A stretch of 64,000 bases of DNA from Notospermus geniculatus (lineage: Eukaryota > Nemertea > Pilidiophora > Heteronemertea > Lineidae). Shown here piece by piece: positions 45,801-54,501 of the stretch (its first letter is position 1; each line of letters starts with the position of its first letter). Under the pieces are notes generated by a model. It saw nothing but the letters and a program-made list of their open reading frames with translations. It was not told where the DNA came from and did no database searches. Location: NCBI GenBank assembly GCA_002633025.1, contig NMRB01001505.1:87199-151198 (forward strand). Direction: 5' to 3'. The position numbers and the translations under genes are program-made.

Positions 45801-46941
45801 AAATGATCTTGGCCTCAAACTACTTTCACCATGGAGAAAACTAGGATGTGTTTGTTCGCTGCTTCGCCACCCATCACCCCCACCACTGCTGCTTACACCA
45901 GCATTTCAGAATTTAGAAGTGCGTCCACCTCTGTTGCCTCCAAGACTTGATGAAATTCTCACCAATCAACCAAATGGTCCATACGGCGGTATACATCCCT
46001 GAGAAGGGTCATCTCCTCCACGCCAACAATCACCCTATCACTCATTCTTCGACAGTCAGTTCACCTCGACAACGCGCTAAAACTATGTTGACCGATCATC
46101 GTCATAACTTTTTACTGTCACTCAACCACAGTCACACATAACACTTGTTTCGTTTGCATAATAACTACTCAGTTAATACAAAGACACTCAATGTGGTTAA
46201 TACCAGGACCCGTATTCACAAAACCGTGCCAGGCTTAGTTGGTTACTAAAAATCACCAGTTTGTACAGACCAATGTGCACCACTAGCAACCAACTAAGCT
46301 AGCAAGGTTTCATGAATATCGACAAAGGCTTTTATCAATCACTGACCGCTCGTCTATAACTAGGTCTATTCGGTATCATCGTTTTCCCTTCATTGACAGT
46401 CAACCAACGCACTTTGCCAAAAAAGCTATTGTATAGGTGGGCGTTCCTAATGTGCCTTGGTGACCACCAATCAGAAGAAGGACTTTACATTTGTATTCAT
46501 CACAGCAGCGCCGCCCTGGCGATAAATGCTCGTGTAACCAATGGCATCAAAGGTAACAAACCTGGGACGTTGAATTAGGTACTTCTTAGGTTCCCGTCCG
46601 TCCCTAACGTTCTTAGATGAGACAGACCTAATGAACCTTGCTCAAGCCGTTTCACTTACGCGTTGGAAAGAGTGACAGGTTCCGAGCGTTATGAGCGGTG
46701 AACATTTTTCAATGTCTCCCACTCAAGATGCAATGTCCACCGCTCACGGAAAACAAAATGGCGGACGCTTTTTCGTTTGACCGCTTCGAATATTTGAAGT
46801 CGCATATTAGGCTATCGAGCGCCGATTAAATCCTATTGTGGTGTCGATTGGCGTAGTATCAGCATGTTTATCACGAATACAGAAAAAAAGGCTGAGTGGA
46901 ATAGAGGGAATAGCATGTTCAAAAGTCATAAATTCTAGGCC
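45801..46941. other. No gene seen; one small MITE and an inverted-repeat arm
   Basis: At about 46206-46320 diverged inverted ends (cgtattcacaaaaccgtgcc and the complement ending catgaatatc) mark a 115-bp MITE. At 46586-46629 a 44-bp segment is the complement of 40510-40553. No coding sequence is credible. Confidence 0.45.
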
Positions 46942-47449
46942 CAGGGGCGGATCCAGGATTTTCTCGAGGGATGGGTTTTGAAGGTATAGAGGCACCAGGA
47001 CTCTCTTGTGCCTTCCCTTCGCTGCGTGCCTCATCGGCGCCGAATTGGCGGGGGTCTGGGGGCCTCCCCCAGTCTAAAATGTTGAAAATTAGAAGATTTG
47101 AGACACGATTTCCTGGCATCTGAGTTTGAGAAAGTCTTATACAAAACTTTTTTGAACAGTGTGATCTTCCTGTTCTTAGCAGCCAGCCCGATGCCACGCC
47201 TCTTAGACATTTCGAGATAGTGCAAGCATAACGCAGTAGGCCTAGGCAACAGTTTTCCCAAGCAGGGGAAGAGAATTTCGTCGAATCATCGATGCAACGA
47301 CTGTATCACCATGATTACATCAAAGACACGGGCAGGCGCTACGCCACAAGCGAGACGTTTGGTGTTTAGAGAAAAAAAAACAAATGTTATCTTTGGTCGC
47401 CGACGGGGGGGTTCCAACCCCCAGAACACCCCCTCTGTATCCGCCCCTG
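46942..47449. mobile_element. 508-bp inverted-repeat element (caggggcggat ends)
   Basis: The ends caggggcggatccag and the near-complement ctgtatccgcccctg are flanked by aggcc (46937-46941 and 47450-47454), a 5-bp duplication candidate. CAGGG-type ends recall hAT elements, some of which make 5-6 bp duplications. No transposase is encoded. Confidence 0.7.
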
Positions 47450-47927
47450 AGGCCTACCGGTGGCAGAGAGCCGGTGGGAGAGAGCCGATGGCGATGCCGA
47501 TGTCAGTGCCTTAGGCTACCAGCTCAATCGCAGCAGCACTGCGCACGTGGAGTGGACTTACAAGTTTAACAGTACTGTCACGCAATGTAGGCCTAACACA
47601 ATGATACTACATCGCATTTGGAAGAATATTACCACCTTTCCTTTGTCATTTAACTCATTTAGGCCTATAACACAGATTTTTAGCAAGGAATTTTTTTTTT
47701 CAAATCCTCGGCGCCCTCGGTCAACAATGTTTTCTCGGGGTGACATTTCGGTCTGTCCCCCTCCATGGCGGGCGCCATTTTCTTAATGATCACAGAAAAT
47801 ACGCAGTGCACGAATCACCACCAGTGATCTTGGACTATAACACAAGAGAGCATGCACAGTGTAGGCCCTCTGGGATCTTTCTTCATACATTTGACCGGTT
47901 ACATAGCGATTACCTAACTTCAGTTAA

Positions 47928-48789
47928 AGCTGACGTGAATGAACAAAAACCACAGCGCCGCAGTATGGTGGTCTACAGAAGTGCGAACGCCCTTCGGAGT
48001 TTCTCCAGAACATGATAGATCACCGGCCTATTCGGTGGCGCCACTGTATTCAATCTCAGGCTTTCAATCGAGACACATCAAGAGATAGTGTCCAAGTGAC
48101 AGAGCCTGATAGACTTAGTACGATCCGTAGGAACCTGAGTATGAGGTTGGTCAGGGTTTTTTAGTGTTTGCGCCCAGTTGAAATATATGGTACAATGGCA
48201 AAAACTTCGGCATCAACAAATAATACACCACTCGTCTGAGTTTCAAAAACTAGAATATATTTTCACAGAAATGCAATGTACTTGGTCTGAGCAGTAATAC
48301 ATACATGACTTGTGCGATGTGTGTGTATTTGTAGAAAGAATATTAATTGATTACGGTAATTATGGCCAAAGGGATAAAATAAGAATTTTCCTCATCGTAT
48401 ATGTAATGATATCTGATGACGTTGATGTACGTCAAATGAGTGTTGTATTGTTTTTGAATGCATAAATGTTTTCAACTGGTGCTTGGATAACACCATAAAT
48501 GTCAACCAGAAGTGAATACTATAGAATGGTGATCAACTTTCCTCTCTGGTTCCGAAAGAACATAACGCCTTCGACCTGTTGACGTCATTGGGACGCCATC
48601 GCTCGATGTTACTCCATTGACAGACTCATGGAGAATACAGTGGCGCCACCAAATGTGCTGGTAGTCTATCAGGTTCTGGAGGTGCTTTGAAAGTGCCTTA
48701 TGGTCGTTTGTATTTCTCTTGACCACCACCGTGTCGTGGTGGTCTTTTTCAAAGCTGGAATCTCCAGTTTTTGTTCATTCACGTCAGCT
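47928..48789. mobile_element. 862-bp TTAA-flanked element
   Basis: The inverted ends agctgacgtgaatgaacaaa run 23 bp perfectly and lie within TTAA duplications (47924-47927 and 48790-48793). A second inner complementary pair involves ggtggtc near 47970 and gaccaccacc near 48721. No transposase was found. Confidence 0.85.
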
Positions 48790-48980
48790 TTAAGGAGGGC
48801 ATTTAGGGCCGTATGCACCAACGAACATTAACTTGAACACACGTTGCGCCACAGCTTTTCCATTGTCACGTCATGCCCTGGAGCAAACATGAACGTATGT
48901 CCATTGACAAGTCCTTTTTACTGACCCAGAACATTCCTTTTCTGACCATACCCCCACCCCATTGTCTTCAACTTCGGACT

Positions 48981-49124
48981 AAAGGCGGTGACAGACTAGT
49001 GCGTAGGCGACGCGTTTTCTTTTGTGTTTTTGTGCTCCACTGCACATGGTGCTCAGTGGTGCCTGAAAACACAAAAGAAAACGCTTAGCTCCGCGCCGCG
49101 TCGCGCTAATCTGTCACCGGCTTT
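48981..49124. mobile_element. 144-bp hairpin MITE
   Basis: Arms containing cggtgacagactagtgcg and the diverged complement, then gcgttttcttttgtgttt and its complement, make an almost full-length hairpin. The centre is the small palindrome gtgctccactgcacatgg. The duplication is unclear. Confidence 0.7.
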
Positions 49125-49413
49125 AGTCATTTTTTGCGAGTTCAGGAATGGGACAGGTAAGTGGGAATTTAGAGTAGATGAACGCACGACACGGAACAAA
49201 CATATGACGCAGATCGGCTCTGTTCGTTTGCTCATTTCTTTGAAATTGCGAGCTTAACTTGCGATAAGTTTGGACCATTGTGTTAAGACAAATGTTAACA
49301 GTGGACCCATGCTATCGATGAGCACAAAAGCTGACAATATTGACTGGTATTTTGACGATGTTGATTGCAAAATTGCCATCTCAGTTGAAGCGAGGAACAA
49401 AATGGCTGCCATT

Positions 49414-50835
49414 GTGACGAGCGAGATTGAAAGGGATAAAAATGGGGGGGGGGTGCTAGTTTTTTTTGACGGGCTGGCGCTCCCAAGGAATGCGGTGCGT
49501 CAAGGGCGGGGCATGATTTCGCGTGCGTTGCTAGGGAAGATAGCGTCATCATGACGCCATGGAATAAATCGATGAACCGTATTTTTTTGGTCTCGCGTAT
49601 GATTTACACTAATTTCCTCCAATCTCTTGCAGGTAGGCTTTCTATGTGCACGTTCAAAAAGAGTTTGTAGTTCAGACAGGGCACGACCCACAGGTGCCAA
49701 GCCAATGATTTTGGCTGTATTTTTCATGTTTTTGGTGAAGAAAGTCTCAGCGTTGGTGAACTCAAAATGGCGGCGGTGACGTCGGGGGTCACCTCGTGGT
49801 ATTTTGTATGACGAACAGTTTTCCCCAGTATTTGGGACAGTTTAGCATGGTTTGTCAGAACAGCNNNNNNNNNNNNNNNNNNNNNNNNNNNNNNNNNNNN
49901 NNNNNNNNNNNNNNNNNNNNNNNNNNNNNNNNNNNNNNNNNNNNNNNNNNNNNNNNNNNNNNNNNNNNNNNNNNNNNNNNNNNNNNNNNNNNNNNNNNNN
50001 NNNNNNNNNNNNNNNNNNNNNNNNNNNNNNNNNNNNNNNNNNNNNNNNNNNNNNNNNNNNNNNNNNNNNNNNNNNNNNNNNNNNNNNNNNNNNNNNNNNN
50101 NNNNNNNNNNNNNNNNNNNNNNNNNNNNNNNNNNNNNNNNNNNNNNNNNNNNNNNNNNNNNNNNNNNNNNNNNNNNNNNNNNNNNNNNNNNNNNNNNNNN
50201 NNNNNNNNNNNNNNNNNNNNNNNNNNNNNNNNNNNNNNNNNNNGGGAGGAGGAATAGAGCAAAGGGGGGGGGAACAAGGCCTAGACCAGAAGGGGAGCCA
50301 CGTGCCCTCCACAACTGGAAAACCTAAAACGAACAGAACAGCGGAACAGCGGAGTATCTGGTAAATGCTGCTGACGCTGGCACAAGTTTGAGACGAAATT
50401 GGCATATATTTGTATGGTTTTAGGGCTGATTTCCAGCCGGGTCGTGCTTCGCATTAATTATTCATGAGGTTATCGATCGCGCCATGTCGTCATTGCGGCA
50501 CGTGCGCATTTCACCTGGAGTCCGGGGCCGCCACTAGATGGCACCACAGAACGGCGTTTGTGTTTCAGGGTTCTTTTAGCAGGTTTAGGCCTAGTTGTTT
50601 AGGTTTAGGAATACAATTTTGAACTGTAATTGTATTCAGGTTTCTTGTAGGCTTAATTCCGTGCAGGCCTAGTGGCTTATGTTAGGAAAAATACAAATAA
50701 AAAGGGTTAATTGTATTGTTGTAGAAAGATAGCGTCATCATGACGCCACGGAATAAATCGATGAACGGTATGTTTTGGTCTCGCCTATGATTTACACAAA
50801 TTTCCTCCAATCTCTTGCAGGATAACCCGGTTACA
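49414..50835 (+). repeat. 5-prime LTR (contains 379-N gap)
   Basis: It matches 62438-63273 from gtgacgagcgagattga to acccggttaca. The 5-prime beginning (tgtcaggggcg in the other LTR) is not recognisable. A 96-bp module occurs twice in it (49537-49633 and 50726-50821), each ending in the acceptor-like tttcctccaatctcttgcag. About 100 bp after the gap (50244-50345) is absent from the 3-prime LTR. Confidence 0.8.
49865..50243. other. Assembly gap of 379 N
   Basis: The run of N lies inside the 5-prime LTR. The other LTR is continuous across the corresponding point (cagaacagcggagtatctgg), so the gap lies in sequence extra to this copy or is an assembly fault. Confidence 0.99.
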
Positions 50836-50839
50836 ATTC

Positions 50840-50857
50840 TGGGGGCTCAGCCGGGAT
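50840..50857 (+). other. Primer binding site, tRNA-Pro-like
   Basis: The sequence TGGGGGCTCAGCCGGGAT begins 4 bases after the LTR end. It differs at two positions from the widely used proline-tRNA primer site of retroviruses, so proline tRNA is the likely primer. Confidence 0.7.
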
Positions 50858-50874
50858 CCTGATGCAACACCGAG

Positions 50875-52038
50875 ATGGAGAAGGCGAGACGACTACAACT
50901 GCTCACTGACATCCGTACCCACCTATACGCGTCTGAAGAGGCGGAACTGGTGACGGTAGCAGCGGAGCACCATGTCGAGACGGAGGGTAAGGACCGAAAT
51001 GCCCTTTTGATCGAGCTGGAAGGTCTGATGGAGAAGAGTGGCCGAGAGACTGATGGCGGCGAGGCGGTGCTGACCAAGCTGGCTGGAAGTTTCGTCAAAC
51101 TACCGGAAGAGGAACCGAAGACGCCAGTCGAAAGTAAGACCCCAGTGACTGTTTCTGGCGCCAGTGTGCCAATTGCTGGTGCCCCTTGGCGAAAGGACTT
51201 GAAGTTGAATGGGCAAATCGGCGACAGCAAGGAGAAAGCAATGAGTTACATGAGTTTTCTCCAGCAGGTACAGGCAACTAAACTGAAGGGATACACCGAC
51301 TCTGAGATTATAGACGCTGTCATCCGCGCAGTGCAACCTGGCGCAAAGCTGCGAGGATATCTGGAAGGATGCACCGATCTGACACTGCCGGTGGTTCAAA
51401 AGATTATCAGAACGTTCTACAAAGAAAAGAGTAGTACAGAGCTGTATCAAGAGTTATGCAACGTGACGTAGAGAGCGTCGGAGTCAGCCCAGGATTTCCT
51501 GTACAGGGAAATCCGTCAGAAAGTGTTGTTTACGTCGAAAGAGGGTAAATTCGCTTACGACCCTAAGCTTGTAGAGGAACAGTTTCATCATGCGGTCAAG
51601 ACAGGGCTGCGAGACGATTTGCTGAGAGCGGAGATGCAAAACCTCCTGAAGTCGTATGCGGATGATGAAGAACTGGTAGCAGGTCTGACACAAGCGATGA
51701 AGGAGCTGGACGAGCGACGAGCCAAGATAACCCCAGCCGCAACCCCGAAAGCAAAAGTCGCAGCTGTCCAGAAAGACAAACTCCTGGCTGAGATTCAGGC
51801 GTTACGAGCCGAGGTGAAAGAGATGCGTGCCGGCACAACAGCGCCATCTAAGGAGCAGAAGTCCTCTGATTCCGACCGGAAGTCTGCAGATCCGCACACT
51901 TCCACCAGGAGGCGACGCAACCGGTGCAAAAAGTGTGTAAATGATGACGTGTCACGATGTGTCCACTGCTACCTGTGTGGTGGAGAGGATCATTACAAGG
52001 CTTTCTGTCCAACGAAGTCCAAAGCGGGAAACGCATAG
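50875..52038 (+). pseudogene. Gag with zinc knuckle; one in-frame stop
   Basis: The frame from the ATG at 50875 to the TAG at 52036-52038 has 387 codons with a single internal TAG at 51469-51471 (codon 199). The flanking text reads QELCNVT, stop, RASESAQDFLYREI with no frame change, so one C-to-T change from CAG is the simplest cause. The N-terminal part is helical and charged. The middle (TSKEGKFAYDPKLVEEQFHH) is of capsid type. A CCHC knuckle C-x2-C-x4-H-x4-C is at residues 365-378 for RNA binding. The gag protein would form the particle that packages the RNA. The end of the frame overlaps the next ORF and carries the frameshift signal. Confidence 0.85.
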
Positions 52039-53030
52039 GGGCTGCTGAGGAGGGCACAACAGTAGCCCAAATCACGGATAATTCCCCTACAACGAAGGAG
52101 AGTCAGGAGGAACCCAAGCGCCTGCAGTGTTTCAGTTGCAGGAGAGTCTTGGAAGGAACAATCAAAAGATGTGTAGGCTGTCACACGGTGATCTATTGTT
52201 GGAAGCGGTGCCAGAAGGACCATTGGAGCGCACACAGGGAAATCTGTAAGGCAATCCAGATGGTGGAGACTGGACTCAAGGAGCAAGAGAGACAATCAGT
52301 GACGGACGATACACTTCGAGGAACTGTTCATGAACTAACTCCAAGGATGAAATCGGACTTAGTAAAGTTGGTGGGGGAGAAATGTGTGGTAAAAGCGGGT
52401 ATTGACTCGGTTGAACAATCACTTTTGTGGGACATTGGAGCTCAGTGTAGTCTTGTAAATAGGGGTTGGTTAAAGACTGAGTTTCCTAGCAAAGAAAATA
52501 AACCAATTCAGGAGTTATTTCAGAGGGATTTGTCCCTCCAGTCTGCTGACGGTGGTGCCCTCGGAGTGGAAGGTTACGTGGAATTCCAGGTGTCGTTTGG
52601 AGGGAAAGTGTTCAGTGTGCCTTTTGTGGTGACCAACGCAAAGATAGATAGGCCTATTTTAGGGTATAATGTCATCGTCCATTTCGTAACTACTAACCCC
52701 GATGCATGCTCTCTCAGATCAGCTTTTCAGGGGAAGGACAAGAAGACAGTGGATTCGATGGTCAACTTGGTGCGACAGAAAGGGAAGGAAGATTTTGGAA
52801 TGGTGAAAGTTGGTCGCCAGCCTGTCACCCTGGGTCCTGGGAAGTGCAAGACCCTTAAGTGTTTTGTCCGACCTGGAGCGGCGCAAGGGGGTGAGTTAGC
52901 CATTTTTTCTCCTGACGTCACTGTTGATGAGAATGATAGTATTGAGATGCCTGAGTCATTGGTTCGATTAAACAAGGGCAAGTTGTGTTCACTTAACATC
53001 CCAGTGAAAACAGTTCCAGCCATGAGATAG
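51957..53030 (+). CDS. Pol N-terminal part: MYND zinc finger and aspartic protease
   Basis: This frame is -1 relative to gag and is open from 51957, so translation probably enters at 52032. A MYND-type finger lies at 52128-52247: C-x2-C-x10-C-x2-C-x5-C-x3-C-x7-H-x3-C, with the typical YC and CQ-x-W-x2-H residues. The protease follows with LLWDIGAQCSLV (catalytic aspartate at 52431-52433, DIG in place of the usual DTG/DSG) and the RPILGYNVI element near the domain end. MYND domains bind proline-rich protein motifs and are not a standard part of LTR retrotransposon polyproteins. The frame ends at 53028-53030. Homologous-looking sequence (EIVLGRGTVIGKLQPV) continues in the next frame, so a 1-base indel lies near 53025. 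Confidence 0.8.
   Translation: MCPLLPVWWRGSLQGFLSNEVQSGKRIGAAEEGTTVAQITDNSPTTKESQEEPKRLQCFSCRRVLEGTIKRCVGCHTVIYCWKRCQKDHWSAHREICKAIQMVETGLKEQERQSVTDDTLRGTVHELTPRMKSDLVKLVGEKCVVKAGIDSVEQSLLWDIGAQCSLVNRGWLKTEFPSKENKPIQELFQRDLSLQSADGGALGVEGYVEFQVSFGGKVFSVPFVVTNAKIDRPILGYNVIVHFVTTNPDACSLRSAFQGKDKKTVDSMVNLVRQKGKEDFGMVKVGRQPVTLGPGKCKTLKCFVRPGAAQGGELAIFSPDVTVDENDSIEMPESLVRLNKGKLCSLNIPVKTVPAMR
52026..52068 (+). promoter_or_regulatory. Programmed -1 ribosomal frameshift signal (gag to pol)
   Basis: The heptamer GGGAAAC at 52026-52032 is read in the gag frame as G GGA AAC, the canonical X XXY YYZ arrangement. It lies 3 bases before the gag stop codon. After a 6-nt spacer, gggctgct (52039-52046) can pair with agtagccc (52061-52068) across a 14-nt loop, with one G-U pair. 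The downstream ORF is in the -1 frame and open across the site. All three elements of a -1 signal are therefore present. Confidence 0.8.
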
Positions 53031-53299
53031 TGCTGGGTCGTGGGACAGTCATAGGGAAATTGCAGCCTGTTCAGTCAGTGGTGACATTGAGGCCACCTGA
53101 CACCTATGGTGCGGTAGATGAAGACGCGAACAGCGACAAGGAAGAATCGGCGAGTCCTGTGTTGAGTGAGAAGGATCCCAAGACCAGTCAACAAGAGGAG
53201 GGATGGGACCCGCCGGTGGAGTTAGACGAGAGTATTTTGACGGCTGACCAGGTAAGAGCGGTCCGAGAAATGTTACGTGAAGAGGGCGATAACCGATGA
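53025..53299 (+). pseudogene. Continuation of Pol after a frameshift
   Basis: The frame continues with LGRGTVIGKLQPVQSVVTL, a stretch typical between protease and polymerase of Gypsy elements. An acidic linker (EDANSDKEESASPVL) and LTADQVRAVREMLREE follow. It stops at 53297-53299, where the usual approach to the reverse transcriptase should be. After this no polymerase homology is seen. Confidence 0.65.
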
Positions 53300-54501
53300 C
53301 CCTGAACACACATCGTTCGTGGGGTTCTCATTAATTCAGACCTTTTGTATCATAAGATCAACTAGTCGGAATTCAACAAAATTAGCAGTGAATGTGCAGA
53401 AGGGTCTTGCCTATCACAAGGAAACGTCAGAATGCAAATCTGTTGGGTTTTAAAGGGATATTGTCCACATTTATAAAATGCTAAATTTGTCAGTTGAACC
53501 TTTATGGTTGATTCCTTTATGAAACAATCCATAAGTTCATATCAAAATGAACGTCATCTCATCTGTCTCCAGAGAAGGGCACAAAATATCATCCAGAATA
53601 TTTTGACTGGGGACAGTCGAAATGAACCTCGTTTCAACAGAACACATTTCAGTCTCAAATAGAGACCACTGTTAACTCATATCGAGACGGCCGTCATCTC
53701 AGCTGGCAGATTTGACTTGAGACAGTCCTATCTCAACATGAAACATAAGTTATTCGCACTGAGATTCAAAGAATTCAACTTGAGATACAAAAGTAACTTC
53801 TTTTACGGACAAGCGTTCAAGACATTTTTATCTCAAGCTGAGATGAATATTTTTCTGTGTGTATAGACGAATGTAAACGGCAGATTGGAAAATCCATTGT
53901 CAGTTCATCAACACACGCGTATGTCAACGTACCGTGTCGAGTGATCGTGTTTCGTGTGGCTCTATGTAAACCCAGCCTGAGAAATGCAGATAAACAAAGC
54001 TGCCCACCTGAATGTGGATTTGGGTGAGGTGACTGAGATAGCAGGGGCAAGACCTGTGGTTCTGCATCCTGTTGTCGAAGCTTGACGAGGCAGGTTGTCA
54101 TTTAAGTGATGAGGTACTTATAATTACTTGACCGTCTAGAATGGATTACACGTACCGGTACATGTTTATATTGCATTAATTAAGTAGGCGACGTGTGGGC
54201 TGAAATGACGAGATATATTGGTACTTACCACAACAAACTGAACGACCAATGATCACAATTAAAGAAACCTGTCTGAGAGAGAGGGCAAATTGGACGTCTT
54301 CACTGCCCGACAGACGGCTGTGTTAATGAGAATTTGGCACATAAAATGCCATTATCGCCACCCCAATTTCTCATCGGGATTCCGTGATACCACACCAGGA
54401 ATAATATTTCTATCGTTTAGTCGCATCGGTTATATTGCGTTTTATGCTGTTTACGTATATTTAAAAAAAAAAACGTTATTGTGTTAAATTTACACCTAAT
54501 G
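53300..54501. other. Unidentified 1.2 kb where reverse transcriptase is expected
   Basis: No reverse transcriptase motif is present in any frame. At 53540-53860 words such as ctcatctgtctc, tttgacttgagaca and tctcaagctgagatgaa form weak palindromes, so this may be another degenerate mobile element. Confidence 0.5.

Noticed and set aside
45763-46141. Two overlapping ORFs after the LINE
   Set aside because: Composition is low in complexity and they overlap in different frames with no homology I can recognise.
49796-50314. Long frames across the 49.8-50.3 kb gap
   Set aside because: They consist almost wholly of unknown residues from the run of N.
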